Below, piece by piece: positions 1 through 8,362 of a stretch of 64,000 nt of DNA. How positions within the stretch are numbered: the stretch's first letter is position 1; each line of letters begins with the position of its first letter. The translations under genes were made by a program, and so were the position numbers. Source of the stretch: Desertibacillus haloalkaliphilus (lineage in GTDB: Bacteria; Bacillota; Bacilli; Bacillales; KJ1-10-99); contig NZ_JAHPIV010000003.1 of NCBI RefSeq assembly GCF_019039105.1, forward strand, positions 136,190 through 200,189, read 5' to 3'. The notes beneath the pieces are model-generated. The model made no database searches. It was not told the origin of the DNA and saw nothing but the letters and a program-made list of their open reading frames with translations.

Positions 1-88
1 TTTAAAAGAAACGTTTCAAACAGCTGAAGTCGAAGTTGTTTATGATATTAACGGCAAAGATCGTATCGTCTTTGCAAGAGTCGGTTAA
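1..88 (+). CDS. prmC: PrmC (release factor glutamine methyltransferase), C-terminal fragment
   Basis: Only the last 28 codons lie in the window, read in the frame starting at base 2 and ending with TAA at 86-88. The tail contains VVYDINGKDRIVFARVG, which resembles the C-terminus of Bacillus PrmC, the enzyme that N5-methylates the GGQ glutamine of peptide-chain release factors. Position immediately before spoIIR matches the prfA-prmC-spoIIR order of Bacillus. The catalytic NPPY motif lies outside the window, so the call rests on the tail and gene order. Confidence 0.65.
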   Translation, partial: LKETFQTAEVEVVYDINGKDRIVFARVG

Positions 89-188
89 CCGTCTCGTTGT
101 CGATCGCTAAAAAAATTGTCGGACGATTTATTGTTTGGGTTTGCCTTTCACGGTCGAGACTGTGACTGTGAAAGGTTGGTGGCAAAAC

Positions 189-806
189 ATGAACAATAAA
201 GTAATCATTTATTTATTTTTTTCTTTAGCAGTATTAATGATGAATTGGGAGGCGCAAAAAAGTATCGCCGTAGCAGCCTTCCATCAAGAAGTTGATCAAG
301 ATGATGCGATCCGCTTACGAATTTTAGCTCATAGTGATTCAGTGAAAGACCAATACTTAAAACGAGAAATTCGTGATCACGTTAATGAAGCGATTACTGA
401 GTGGGTAACAGATATCGCTGACTTAAATGAAGCGAAGCAAGTGATCTCAGAGCGTATTCCAGAGGTCGAAGAAATCGTTGCCGCAGAGCTTGATAAGCTT
501 GGACTTGATCAATCGTATAATGTTGAATTCACAGATGTTCAATTTCCGACGAAGCTATATGGAAACATCGTTTATCCAGCTGGTATTTATGATGCCGTCT
601 TAATTACACTTGGCGATGGGAACGGTGAAAACTGGTGGTGTGTCCTTTTTCCACCGTTATGCTTTTTAGATTTTGCAAATGGTGATGCGGTTGAACATCA
701 GTCAGAGGATGGCGAGGAATCGGAAGAATATAAGGACCGTGATGTAGAAGTATCCTTTTTCCTCGTTGAAATCTTTTCAAAAATTGCTGATTGGTTTAAA
801 AAGTAG
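189..806 (+). CDS. spoIIR: SpoIIR, stage II sporulation signalling protein
   Basis: SpoIIR is made in the forespore, exported into the intermembrane space, and triggers the SpoIIGA protease to process pro-sigma-E in the mother cell. The 205-residue product starts with a hydrophobic export signal (about residues 4-20), followed by the family signature IRLRILAHSDS and, near residue 150, the very conserved YPAGIYDAVLITLGDG and NWWCVLFPPLCF. I chose the ATG at 189 over the TTG at 135 because it puts the signal peptide at the N-terminus and has GGTGG six bases upstream. The last 45 residues are acidic and less conserved. Genes on both sides match the Bacillus order. I could not pick out a convincing sigma-F promoter. 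Confidence 0.93.
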   Translation: MNNKVIIYLFFSLAVLMMNWEAQKSIAVAAFHQEVDQDDAIRLRILAHSDSVKDQYLKREIRDHVNEAITEWVTDIADLNEAKQVISERIPEVEEIVAAELDKLGLDQSYNVEFTDVQFPTKLYGNIVYPAGIYDAVLITLGDGNGENWWCVLFPPLCFLDFANGDAVEHQSEDGEESEEYKDRDVEVSFFLVEIFSKIADWFKK

Positions 807-920
807 TCATAAAACGGAACGCCTGTCCATAGATATTCTAGTAGATAAACTAGGATAGATTAGGCACTAAAAGGATTGGATCATCTTTTTAGGCCTCAAT
901 AGATATAGGAGGGCTTTCGT

Positions 921-1364
921 GTGAGTATTGTCATTCGTATTGCAGAAGAGAAGGATTTACTACCGATTCAGCGTCTTGTTGCAAAAGCTGGGTTAAGTGA
1001 CAGTGGCATCGAACAGCAAGTTGAAAATTTTTTAGTCGCTGAAGATGATAAAAAGATCGTTGGAACGATTGGAATTGAAAAGGTTGGGGTGGACGGGCTC
1101 TTACGTTCACTCGTGATGCAATCAGACAATTGGAATGCAAAAATCGGATTGGAGTTTGTGCAGCTCGCACTTGCTTATGCGGAGAAGCGAGGGATTGAGA
1201 CGCTCTATTTATTAACAAAGCAGTCGACGGAGTTTTTTGAATACCTTGGTTTTAAAGAGGTCGGTGAACAAGAGGTACCAAAGCATCTAAAAGAGTCACC
1301 ACACTTCAGTCAATTTACTAGTGGTGTTACAAAAGTGTTAGCATGCCGATTAAAGGAAGAGTAA
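921..1364 (+). CDS. ywlB: GNAT-family N-acetyltransferase (YwlB / ArsN2-like)
   Basis: This 147-residue protein has the GNAT fold order: an N-terminal IRIAEEKDLLPIQRL segment, a central strand FLVAEDDKKIVGTIGIE, a degenerate acetyl-CoA loop region near residue 70, and the C-terminal TKQSTEFFEYLGFKEVG block. It should transfer an acetyl group from acetyl-CoA to a small acceptor; the substrate is unknown. ArsN2-like proteins are sometimes linked to arsenic resistance, but no ars gene is nearby, and its position between spoIIR and ywlC matches B. subtilis ywlB. The GTG start follows a strong AGGAGGG at 907-913. A hairpin terminator follows at 1416-1450. Confidence 0.85.
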   Translation: MSIVIRIAEEKDLLPIQRLVAKAGLSDSGIEQQVENFLVAEDDKKIVGTIGIEKVGVDGLLRSLVMQSDNWNAKIGLEFVQLALAYAEKRGIETLYLLTKQSTEFFEYLGFKEVGEQEVPKHLKESPHFSQFTSGVTKVLACRLKEE

Positions 1365-1409
1365 GCTATTTTGTTCACATGTGTATAAAAACGCACCAAT
1401 TACAAAAAC

Positions 1410-1626
1410 TTACCCACAAGTTATCCACACCCGTGGATAACTTGTTTTTTCGTTCTTGAAGAGAGTGGCTAAGTGCGCTGTTGACAGGCGTCAGTAAGCA
1501 AGTGACAATGGAAGAGTTAGGAGAGTGGCGTGATGAGTTATAAACAGACGAAGATGTGGATTGTGGATAAAGTTGATCATAACTTGCAGAAGTCCGCAGA
1601 GATTAAGGAAGCGGCGTTGTGGATAA
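1410..1626. promoter_or_regulatory. DnaA-box cluster spanning the ywlB-ywlC gap and the 5' end of ywlC
   Basis: Five 9-mers match the DnaA box TTATCCACA. Three are exact: 1421-1429 on the plus strand, and 1562-1570 and 1618-1626 on the minus strand (TGTGGATAA). Two have one mismatch: TTACCCACA at 1410-1418 and the minus-strand box at 1432-1440. Two of the exact boxes lie inside the first codons of ywlC. From memory, the ywlC region is one of the DnaA-box clusters outside oriC in B. subtilis that titrate DnaA and restrain initiation; here that role is inferred from conserved place and boxes. Confidence 0.75.
1416..1450 (+). terminator. Rho-independent terminator after ywlB that contains DnaA boxes
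   Basis: A perfect 13-base inverted repeat (1416-1428 and 1433-1445) with a 4-base loop runs into six T residues. The stem sequence is itself two facing DnaA-box-like 9-mers, so the site may double as a DnaA target. Confidence 0.85.
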
Positions 1627-2585
1627 GTGAGGGGGAGGTCGTTGCCTTCCCGACCGAAACCGTTTATGGACTTGGGGGCAATGCTTTAGAGGACGATGCC
1701 ATTGCGAAAATTTTTGAAGCGAAAGGACGTCCGAGTGACAACCCGCTCATTGTCCACATTGCAACGAAACAGCAAGTTGAGGAGTTAGCGGCTGATATTC
1801 CAGAGATGGCTTCAAAGTTAATGGATGCTTTTTGGCCTGGACCATTAACATTGATTTTACGAAAACAGGCAGCGATTGCTGAAAAGGTGACAGCAGGTCT
1901 TGATACGGTTGCGCTAAGGATGCCGGACCATCCTGTGGCACTCGCATTGCTTGAGGTAGCTGGGGTTCCTGTAGCTGCACCGAGTGCCAACTTATCCGGA
2001 AAGCCGAGCCCGACGACAGCGCGTCATGTCGATCGTGATTTACATGGCAAGATTGCCGGGATTGTTGATGGTGGTGCAACAGGAATTGGTGTTGAATCAA
2101 CCGTTGTCGACTGTACAGGTGATGTGGCGATGGTGTTACGCCCTGGTGGGATAACGGCAGAGCAAATCGCTGAGGTTGTCGGAGAGGTTAGTGTTGACCC
2201 AGCATTAGGTGAGTCAGATCTCGCACCGAAGTCGCCAGGGGTGAAGTATACCCATTACGCGCCTAAAGGGGCCCTCTATTTAGTGGAAGGTTCTCGCGAA
2301 TACGTGCAGACACTAGTTAATGAACAAAAACAAGAGGGGACGAAAGTTGGCGTATTGACGACGGTTGAAGGTGAACATGCCTATGATGCTGATGTCGTTC
2401 TTGCTTGTGGATCACGTGAGCAGCTTGCATCTGTTGCAAGTAAACTTTATGAAACGCTTCGTTCGTTTGATGATGGAGGTGTTGATGTGATTTATAGTGA
2501 AGTTTTTCCGAATGAAGGTGTCGGGGTAGCCATTATGAACCGTCTTGAGAAGGCGGCTGGTGGACGAATGGTATCTGAAAAATAA
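1530..2585 (+). CDS. ywlC: Threonylcarbamoyl-AMP synthase (TsaC2/Sua5 family)
   Basis: The enzyme makes threonylcarbamoyl-AMP from threonine, bicarbonate and ATP, the first step of the t6A37 modification of tRNAs reading ANN codons. The 351-residue protein is the long Sua5 form: a YrdC domain (about 25-215) with PTETVYGLGGNA, KGRPSDNPLIVHI, SANLSGKPSPTT and VESTVVDC motifs, a linker with SPGVKYTHYAPKG, and a C-terminal Sua5 domain (about 245-345). Starts are possible at GTG 1530 or ATG 1533; AGGAG at 1519-1523 suits either. Two DnaA boxes lie inside its first hundred bases. Confidence 0.95.
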   Translation: MMSYKQTKMWIVDKVDHNLQKSAEIKEAALWISEGEVVAFPTETVYGLGGNALEDDAIAKIFEAKGRPSDNPLIVHIATKQQVEELAADIPEMASKLMDAFWPGPLTLILRKQAAIAEKVTAGLDTVALRMPDHPVALALLEVAGVPVAAPSANLSGKPSPTTARHVDRDLHGKIAGIVDGGATGIGVESTVVDCTGDVAMVLRPGGITAEQIAEVVGEVSVDPALGESDLAPKSPGVKYTHYAPKGALYLVEGSREYVQTLVNEQKQEGTKVGVLTTVEGEHAYDADVVLACGSREQLASVASKLYETLRSFDDGGVDVIYSEVFPNEGVGVAIMNRLEKAAGGRMVSEK

Positions 2586-2696
2586 TCGATCGTTTTCATT
2601 CATTTCCTTAACAGCTGAAACTATCAAGAGATCTTGTCTATTTTCTCTTGGACTTGCATACATTGGTTGAAGTAGCAGGTTTCAAGGGGTGATTGG

Positions 2697-3242
2697 ATGT
2701 TGGCGGAGATGATTACGCTTTTGATCATGGCGCTTGCCCTTGGGATGGACGCCTTTTCAATTGCGCTTGGGATGGGGATGATTGGTTTACGAAATCGGCA
2801 AATATTCAAGATTGGCGTAACGATTGGTGCCTTTCATGTGATTATGCCGTTGCTTGGTATTCTTGCTGGTCGCCTGATTTCAAATTATTTTGGGATGATT
2901 ACAACAGTTATTGGTGGAGGCTTGTTGCTTATCATAGGACTGCAAATGATTCTTTCCTCCTTTCAAAAGGATGAAGATCCGATGATGCGTCCAGTTGGAG
3001 TAGGCTTGATGGTATTTGCGATTAGTGTCAGCCTCGATAGTTTTTCTGCTGGACTCAGTTTAGGAATATTAGGGGCAAAAACGCTGTTAACTGTCGCGGC
3101 ATTTGGGATTGTCAGCATGTTTTTATCTTGGATTGGCCTTTATATGGGCAAGAGGTTCCAACAGTGGATCGGCTCCTACGGTGAACTGCTCGGTGGCTTT
3201 ATTTTAGTTGGGTTTGGACTGAAACTACTTGTGCCGTTCTAA
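2697..3242 (+). CDS. mntP: MntP-type manganese efflux pump
   Basis: This 181-residue protein has six predicted membrane helices in two related halves, each with the family's Asp/Ser signature: MDAFSIALGMGM in helix 1 and SLDSFSAGLSLG in helix 4. MntP proteins export Mn2+ from the cytoplasm. It occupies the slot of B. subtilis ywlD. The ATG at 2697 follows AAGGGGTG at 2684-2691. No yybP-ykoY manganese riboswitch was seen in the 111-base upstream gap, so regulation is not evident. Confidence 0.92.
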   Translation: MLAEMITLLIMALALGMDAFSIALGMGMIGLRNRQIFKIGVTIGAFHVIMPLLGILAGRLISNYFGMITTVIGGGLLLIIGLQMILSSFQKDEDPMMRPVGVGLMVFAISVSLDSFSAGLSLGILGAKTLLTVAAFGIVSMFLSWIGLYMGKRFQQWIGSYGELLGGFILVGFGLKLLVPF

Positions 3243-3354
3243 GTCAAGGAAACGCCTAGATTGGAATGTTGGTTTTCAGGTGATTTGTGGTAAAATAGAC
3301 GAAAAGTTCTAGCAAATACTAGAAAACGTACAAACAAGAAAGGATGTACATACA

Positions 3355-3801
3355 ATGAAACGATTTCTTTTCGTTTGCACGGGTAACACGTGTCGTAGTC
3401 CATTAGCTGAAGCGTTATTACGCGAACGACTAAAAGAAGAGGTTGAAGTGAAATCTGCTGGTGTGAGTGCTTTTCCAGGACAGGACGCCTCTAGCGGTAC
3501 AAAGCAAGTCCTCGAAGAGATGGGGATTGCTAGTGATCATAAGTCACAACTTGTATCAGACAAATTACTTTCTTGGGCGGATGTTGTGTTAACGATGACG
3601 GATAGTCATAAGCAACTACTCAATCAGCAATTCCCGTCAGCGATAGAGAAGGTCTATACGTTAAAGGAATACACGGGAGCTGATCATGTTGATCGCAACA
3701 TCTCAGACCCTTTTGGCGGACCGGTTGAAGTCTACCGTGAAACGGCAAAAGAAATCGAAGGCTTAATTGAGCAGCTTGCAGAAAAAACAAAGGGAGATTA
3801 A
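3355..3801 (+). CDS. ywlE: Protein arginine phosphatase YwlE
   Basis: A 148-residue low-molecular-weight phosphatase-fold protein. The P-loop VCTGNTCRSP at residues 6-15 supplies the nucleophilic Cys and binding Arg; the Thr after CTGN is the residue known in YwlE to favour phospho-arginine over phospho-tyrosine. The C-terminal ISDPFGG carries the general-acid Asp. YwlE reverses arginine phosphorylation by McsB, a mark that sends proteins to ClpCP. A -10-like TAAAAT at about 3291 lies in the 112-base gap upstream, so this gene may start a new transcript. It is 9 bases from the following MCP gene. Confidence 0.94.
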   Translation: MKRFLFVCTGNTCRSPLAEALLRERLKEEVEVKSAGVSAFPGQDASSGTKQVLEEMGIASDHKSQLVSDKLLSWADVVLTMTDSHKQLLNQQFPSAIEKVYTLKEYTGADHVDRNISDPFGGPVEVYRETAKEIEGLIEQLAEKTKGD

Positions 3802-3810
3802 CTAGGAGCT

Positions 3811-5100
3811 ATGGGGAGTAACTATCGATTTAGTATACGTAAAAAGCTAGTTGCGGGCGTGATCGCGCTTGCTTGTATTACTTTTGGCTCAAGTGCTGTG
3901 GTCATTTTTTTCTTAGGGGATTTTTTACAAGAAACACTTGGGATCAGTGAAACAGTCTTGATTATTGCAACGTTAATGAAGGGGATTTTTTGGAGTGCGT
4001 TGCTCGGGTTTCTAGCTGCGCCGATTATTACAAAGCCTTTGTCGCAATTAGAGCAAGCTGCCCGTCAAGCAGCTGAAGGGGATATTCGTACCGATGTTGA
4101 AGTGCCGAAATCGGATGATGAAATTCGTGCTTTAAGCTTGGCCTACAATGGGATGCAAGCGAATTTAAGGAGGATGGTTAACGATATTGAGGGGACGTTT
4201 ACCGTCACGAATGAAAAAGTCGCTGAAATTACCGAAGCGGCGGATGCGGCTTCAGCAAATGCAGACAATATTAACCGAACAATTAATGAAATCTCGGCTG
4301 GTGCAGAAAACTCAGCGAATGCGATTCAGACAACCGCTGAATCGATGGAAGAAGTGACCGCGCTTGCTGATAACGTGCAACAGCTTGCCACGCATTCAAA
4401 GCAATCGTCAACAGAGATGGTTGAGACGCTTGCAACGAGCCGTGAAGTGATCCATTCATTAGTATCAGGGATTAAAAAGATTGCTACAGACAACGAGAAG
4501 TCATTAAGCGCGGTTAACACGCTTGAATCACAAGCCAATCAAGTTGAAGAAATCATTTCACTTGTTGGCGATATTGCTGAGCAGACGAACTTATTAGCAT
4601 TAAATGCATCCATTGAAGCAGCCCGAGCTGGTGTGCAAGGCAAAGGGTTTGCTGTTGTTGCCGATGAAGTGCGAAAATTGGCGGATGAGAGCTCCCACGC
4701 GGTGCAAGGGATTACAAAATTAATCCAAGATATTCAAACAGAAGTGAAAAATGTTGTTGGTCACATTAAAGATCAAGTTGAGGTCGCCAATACCGAGTCG
4801 ACAAAAGGAACAGAAACGAATTCAGCGATTGCTGAGATGGAACAATCGATCACCGAGGTGGCCGATGCGGTTCATAACATTTCCGAATTAGTCGATAAGC
4901 AGCTCATGGCGATTCAGACAACATCAACAGAAACGCAAGAAGTCGCAGCCATTGCCGAGGAAACATCGGCGGGAGCGATTGAAGTGACATCGGTCAACGA
5001 GCAACAAACAGAAGTGGTTCGTGAGATGGCGAAAACCGCTCATGTATTATCAGAGCAAGCTGACAAATTAAAAGAAACAATTGATCAATTTACAACATAA
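3811..5100 (+). CDS. Methyl-accepting chemotaxis-type signalling protein with no ligand domain
   Basis: The 429-residue protein begins with two membrane helices (about 13-35 and 45-67) joined by a loop of only about ten residues, so there is almost no extracellular part. A HAMP domain follows (about 70-122), then a long methyl-accepting coiled coil (about 130-429) with the highly conserved hairpin tip [20 protein letters not shown]. The tip would bind CheA and CheW. Without a Cache or four-helix sensor it may sense the membrane state or act through other receptors; that is inference. It lies between ywlE (9-base gap, AGGAG at 3803-3807) and rpiB, a place where B. subtilis has no MCP. Confidence 0.88.
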   Translation: MGSNYRFSIRKKLVAGVIALACITFGSSAVVIFFLGDFLQETLGISETVLIIATLMKGIFWSALLGFLAAPIITKPLSQLEQAARQAAEGDIRTDVEVPKSDDEIRALSLAYNGMQANLRRMVNDIEGTFTVTNEKVAEITEAADAASANADNINRTINEISAGAENSANAIQTTAESMEEVTALADNVQQLATHSKQSSTEMVETLATSREVIHSLVSGIKKIATDNEKSLSAVNTLESQANQVEEIISLVGDIAEQTNLLALNASIEAARAGVQGKGFAVVADEVRKLADESSHAVQGITKLIQDIQTEVKNVVGHIKDQVEVANTESTKGTETNSAIAEMEQSITEVADAVHNISELVDKQLMAIQTTSTETQEVAAIAEETSAGAIEVTSVNEQQTEVVREMAKTAHVLSEQADKLKETIDQFTT

Positions 5101-5157
5101 AATAGTAGTGCGTGTTCAAGCATCTTCTAAAGATAAAAAATAATGGGGGTATGAAAG

Positions 5158-5601
5158 ATGAAAGTAGCAATTGGTTCAGATCATGGTGGATTGTCAATTA
5201 AGGAAGAAATCAAAAAGATGATGGATGAGGCTGGGATTGAGTATGTTGATGTAGGTTGTGACTGTACAACGTCTGTTGATTATCCGGATTATGCCATTCC
5301 AGTTGCCGAAAAAGTCGCTGCCAAGGAAGTTGATCGTGGCATTTTAATTTGTGGAACAGGCATTGGCATGTCGATTGCTGCTAACAAAGTCCAAGGTGTA
5401 CGTTGTGCGCTCGTTCACGACCTGTTTAGTGCCAAAGCAACACGTGAGCACAATGACAGTAACGTGCTAGCGATGGGAGAACGTGTCATTGGACCAGGAC
5501 TTGCTCTTGAGATTGCAAAAGTGTGGTTAGACACAGACTATGAAGGTGGGCGACACGCCAATCGCGTTGGCAAAATTACCGACTATGAAGCCCGTTCGTA
5601 A
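5158..5601 (+). CDS. rpiB: Ribose-5-phosphate isomerase B
   Basis: The 147-residue RpiB/LacAB-family protein interconverts ribose-5-phosphate and ribulose-5-phosphate in the pentose phosphate pathway. It shows the N-terminal GSDHGGLSIK, a Cys-containing CGTGIGMSIAANKVQGVRC active-site stretch with the catalytic Cys, and REHNDSNVLAMGERV. It corresponds to B. subtilis ywlF. A GGGGG sequence lies just upstream of the ATG, and ywlG follows after 19 bases, suggesting co-transcription. Confidence 0.95.
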   Translation: MKVAIGSDHGGLSIKEEIKKMMDEAGIEYVDVGCDCTTSVDYPDYAIPVAEKVAAKEVDRGILICGTGIGMSIAANKVQGVRCALVHDLFSAKATREHNDSNVLAMGERVIGPGLALEIAKVWLDTDYEGGRHANRVGKITDYEARS

Positions 5602-5620
5602 GTGAAAGGAACGTGTAGTC

Positions 5621-6184
5621 ATGAATGAACTTAAACAACAGCTTGAAACGGTACTCGATGATTTACATGCAGCGATGCCGTTAGATGAGCACAAGTTACT
5701 TGTGATTGGTGCTAGTACAAGTGAGGTCATCGGCAAGCATATTGGCTCTAGTGGTACAGAAGAAGTTGGTGAATCATTATTTGCAGCGATCAAACAATAT
5801 CAGCAAAAGACGAACGTTCAGCTTGCGTTCCAATGTTGTGAGCATCTAAATCGTGCGTTAGTCGTTGAACGCGCAACGGCTGAGGCACGTCAATATGACA
5901 TCGTTTCGGTCATTCCCGTTAAGCAAGCGGGTGGCTCAATGGCGACTTATGCCTACCAACAGCTAAAAGACCCTGTCGTTGTTGAGTTTATTCGTGCAGA
6001 TGCCGGAATTGATATTGGTGATACGTTTATCGGTATGCATTTAAAACATGTCGCCGTCCCTGTGCGCAGTCGCATCACTGACATTGGACAAGCCCATGTG
6101 ACGTTAGCGAAAACAAGGCCGAAAATGATCGGCGGTGCTCGTGCCGTATATGAAAGAAAGCAGGATCATGAAAATTGTACGTAA
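5621..6184 (+). CDS. ywlG: YwlG, TIGR01440/DUF436 family protein
   Basis: A 187-residue soluble protein of a conserved Firmicutes family of unknown function. Recognisable blocks are LLVIGASTSEVIGKHIGS near the N-terminus, FQCCEHLNRALVVER with a CCEH motif that could bind metal, VPVKQAGGSMAT, and DIGDTFIGMHLKHVAVPVR. The invariant place between rpiB and glyA in Bacilli suggests a link to sugar phosphate or one-carbon metabolism, but nothing in the sequence proves it. It is 19 bases downstream of rpiB. Confidence 0.88.
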   Translation: MNELKQQLETVLDDLHAAMPLDEHKLLVIGASTSEVIGKHIGSSGTEEVGESLFAAIKQYQQKTNVQLAFQCCEHLNRALVVERATAEARQYDIVSVIPVKQAGGSMATYAYQQLKDPVVVEFIRADAGIDIGDTFIGMHLKHVAVPVRSRITDIGQAHVTLAKTRPKMIGGARAVYERKQDHENCT

Positions 6185-6241
6185 AAAGATTTCAAAAAGT
6201 ACGGAATTTAGTTGCTCGAAGTGTTAAAATATAGCTGGATA

Positions 6242-6250
6242 TGCTAAAAT
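6242..6250 (+). promoter_or_regulatory. Possible extended -10 promoter for glyA
   Basis: TGCTAAAAT fits an extended -10 element, 45 bases before the glyA start. No good -35 is seen at the right distance; a second TAAAAT occurs about 20 bases upstream. Confidence 0.35.
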
Positions 6251-6294
6251 GATCTCAAAACACGAATTATGCTAAAGTTGAAAGGGGAAGGGAA

Positions 6295-7536
6295 ATGGAA
6301 TTTTTAAAAAAACAAGACCCAGAAGTTTTTGCAGCGATTGAAAAGGAATTAGGGCGTCAACGCGATAAGATTGAATTAATCGCTTCAGAAAACTTTGTTA
6401 GTGAAGCAGTGATGGAAGCTCAAGGTTCGGTTCTTACTAATAAATATGCGGAAGGTTACCCAGGTCGTCGTTATTATGGTGGTTGTGAGCATGTTGACGT
6501 AGCAGAAGACCTTGCTCGTGACCGTGCAAAAGAGATTTTCGGTGCTGAATATGTAAACGTTCAGCCACACTCAGGTGCTCAAGCGAACATGGCTGTATAC
6601 TTTACTATTTTAGAGCCAGGTGACACGGTTCTTGGGATGAACCTATCTCATGGTGGTCACTTAACACACGGAAGCCCAGTAAACTTCAGTGGGGTGCAAT
6701 ATAACTTCGTTGAGTACGGTGTAGATGAAAAGACACAAACCATTAACTACGATCAACTTCTAGAATTAGCAAAAGAGCATAAGCCAAAGCTAATCGTTGC
6801 TGGGGCTAGTGCGTACCCACGTGAAATTGATTTTAAAAAGTTCCGCGAAATCGCTGATGAAGTTGGCGCTTATTTCATGGTTGATATGGCTCACATCGCT
6901 GGTCTAGTTGCCACTGGCCTTCATAACAGCCCAGTACCACATGCTGACTTTGTAACAACAACAACACATAAAACACTACGTGGACCTCGTGGCGGTATGA
7001 TTTTATGTAAAGAGGAATTCGGTAAGAAAATTGATAAATCAATCTTCCCTGGAATCCAAGGTGGTCCTTTAATGCATGTCATCGCAGCTAAAGCTGTTGC
7101 TTTTGGTGAAGCATTAAAACCAGAATTCAAAACATATGGTGAAAACATCATCAAGAACGCACAACGCCTAGGCGAAACGCTTAAGAGCGAAGGTGTTGAC
7201 CTTGTCTCTGGTGGAACGGACAACCATCTTGTTCTTCTTGACTTAAGAAGTCTTGGGTTAACAGGTAAAGTGGCAGAAAAAGCATTAGATGATGTTGGGA
7301 TTACAACAAATAAAAACACAATCCCATTTGACCCAGAAAGCCCATTTGTAACGAGCGGTATCCGTATCGGGACAGCTGCTGTCACGTCTCGTAGCTTTGG
7401 TGAGGCTGAAATGGACGAGATTGGTAAAATCATCGCCTTAACGTTAAAGAACACAGAAAACGAAGCAAAGCTAAAAGAAGCAAGCGAGCGCGTTTCTGCG
7501 TTAACGAGTAAATTCGAAATGTACCCAAGCCTATAA
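6295..7536 (+). CDS. glyA: Serine hydroxymethyltransferase
   Basis: GlyA converts serine and tetrahydrofolate to glycine and methylene-tetrahydrofolate, the main source of one-carbon units. The 413-residue protein is full length and shows the family landmarks: [30 protein letters not shown], the PLP-lysine motif [14 protein letters not shown], and the C-terminal [13 protein letters not shown]. The ATG follows AAAGGGGAAGGG. Codon choice is markedly biased, as for a strongly expressed gene. A terminator begins about 30 bases after the stop. Confidence 0.98.
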   Translation: MEFLKKQDPEVFAAIEKELGRQRDKIELIASENFVSEAVMEAQGSVLTNKYAEGYPGRRYYGGCEHVDVAEDLARDRAKEIFGAEYVNVQPHSGAQANMAVYFTILEPGDTVLGMNLSHGGHLTHGSPVNFSGVQYNFVEYGVDEKTQTINYDQLLELAKEHKPKLIVAGASAYPREIDFKKFREIADEVGAYFMVDMAHIAGLVATGLHNSPVPHADFVTTTTHKTLRGPRGGMILCKEEFGKKIDKSIFPGIQGGPLMHVIAAKAVAFGEALKPEFKTYGENIIKNAQRLGETLKSEGVDLVSGGTDNHLVLLDLRSLGLTGKVAEKALDDVGITTNKNTIPFDPESPFVTSGIRIGTAAVTSRSFGEAEMDEIGKIIALTLKNTENEAKLKEASERVSALTSKFEMYPSL

Positions 7537-7566
7537 TAGATCAAGGAGACAGATGCCTATTTGCGA

Positions 7567-7608
7567 GGGCGCTGAAAAAGTGTGAACTTCACTTTTTCAG
7601 CGCCCTTT
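7567..7608 (+). terminator. Terminator after glyA, forming the first part of an R-family repeat
   Basis: Perfect 16-base arms 7567-7582 and 7590-7605 (GGGCGCTGAAAAAGTG and its complement) with a 7-base loop, followed by TTT. The stem also forms the leading hairpin of repeat R1. Confidence 0.8.
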
Positions 7609-7691
7609 ATGTAATGTGCGAAGCCGTTGCATCTTTTAGCTTGCTACGATTTGGTTTCTCGTAGCAAGCGAGCAACGTGCGGAGCCATCAC
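7567..7691 (+). repeat. R1: GCAATG/CGGAGCC structured repeat, copy 1
   Basis: After the glyA terminator come AATGTGCGAAGCCGTTGCA, a hairpin of TTGCTACGA with TCGTAGCAA, and then GCAACGTGCGGAGCC. The same order (leading hairpin, Cys-tRNA-free GCAATGNGCGGAGCC block, inner hairpin, second GNNAGCCAT block) recurs at 59388-59495 (inverted) and 62995-63127. All three are intergenic. No ORF is supported. Confidence 0.6.
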
Positions 7692-7730
7692 TCTTCCTCA
7701 ATTGGCCTGCCTATTACTTTTTCAGCAGAC

Positions 7731-7905
7731 TCTCCATTCGTAACCCCGACTAAAAAAGAGTAGCCTTTTCAAAATCAGCGAAACCCCAAACGGTGCGAAC
7801 CGTTTGCGGCGACGGCAGTCGCCGTAGTGGGGACAATGAAGAGTATAGTTGAAAGCTGATTTAGCTTTCAACTGTACTCTTCATTGTAACATCGGTAGGG
7901 GGTTA
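7731..7905 (+). repeat. Structured repeat family S, copy A
   Basis: From TTCG-AACCCC to GTAGGGGG this copy folds into nested stems: an outer TAACCCC/GGGGTTA closing stem, CCCC/GGGG (7783-7786 with 7828-7832), CAAACGGT/ACCGTTTG, CGGCGAC/GTCGCCG with a GGCA loop, then a long hairpin from ACAATGAAGAGTA through GTTGAAAGC and back to TACTCTTCATTGT. Copies B, C and D keep the same order. It may be an RNA gene, a mobile hairpin (MITE-like) or a cis-acting leader. It lacks the 3' GTTGAGC/GCTCAAC hairpin of B and C. Confidence 0.75.
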
Positions 7906-7997
7906 AATCTGTGAAACAGGCATACTCGCACCGCCTTACAGTTTTTATGCATGTATATCTCTACTTTAAGCGGGCAGAAAGTAAGTTGAACTCCCTA

Positions 7998-8185
7998 ACC
8001 TTCATTCGTACACCCCCACTAAAAAAGAAAAGCCTTATCAAAATCAAGCGAAACCCCAAACGGTACAAACCGTTTGCGACGACGGCAGTCGGCGTAGTGG
8101 AACAATGAAGAGTTCGTTGAAAGCCGGTTTTTGCTTTCAAAAGAATCTCGTAATTGTAACCACGGTAGGGGTTGAGCGGCTCAAC
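7998..8185 (+). repeat. Structured repeat family S, copy B
   Basis: Nearly identical to copy A through the core (AAACCCCAAACGGT, GACGGCAGTC, ACAATGAAGAG), then diverging in the long hairpin, where GTTGAAAGC/GCTTTCAA is retained. It ends with the small hairpin GTTGAGC-G-GCTCAAC. It is about 95 bases from copy A in the same orientation, and about 180 bases upstream of upp. The upp promoter lies downstream of it, so a direct leader role for upp looks unlikely. Confidence 0.75.
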
Positions 8186-8291
8186 CTAACAAGGAGGTCT
8201 AGGTGTACGTTATATTGGTTTTGATTAGTCACTTGAGGGAATTGTGTCCTAAAATGCGCGTGAAACCCAACTTGTCGGAATTTTTCGGAAC

Positions 8292-8320
8292 TTGAATAAC
8301 TTTCGCTTTTTATGTAAAAT
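8292..8320 (+). promoter_or_regulatory. Sigma-A promoter for upp
   Basis: TTGAAT (8292-8297), a 17-base spacer and TAAAAT (8315-8320) give a near-consensus promoter 43 bases before the upp start. Confidence 0.75.
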
Positions 8321-8362
8321 TTCAAGGAGTAAATTGTTTTCATAATAAAGGAGCGCATAAAA

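Noticed and set aside
7911-8108. 65-residue open frame between the two S-family repeats
   Set aside because: It runs into structured repeat B, has no ribosome-binding site and encodes no recognisable protein.
7998-8320. Copy B as a riboswitch controlling upp
   Set aside because: A near-consensus promoter for upp lies downstream of the element, and other copies are not linked to pyrimidine genes.
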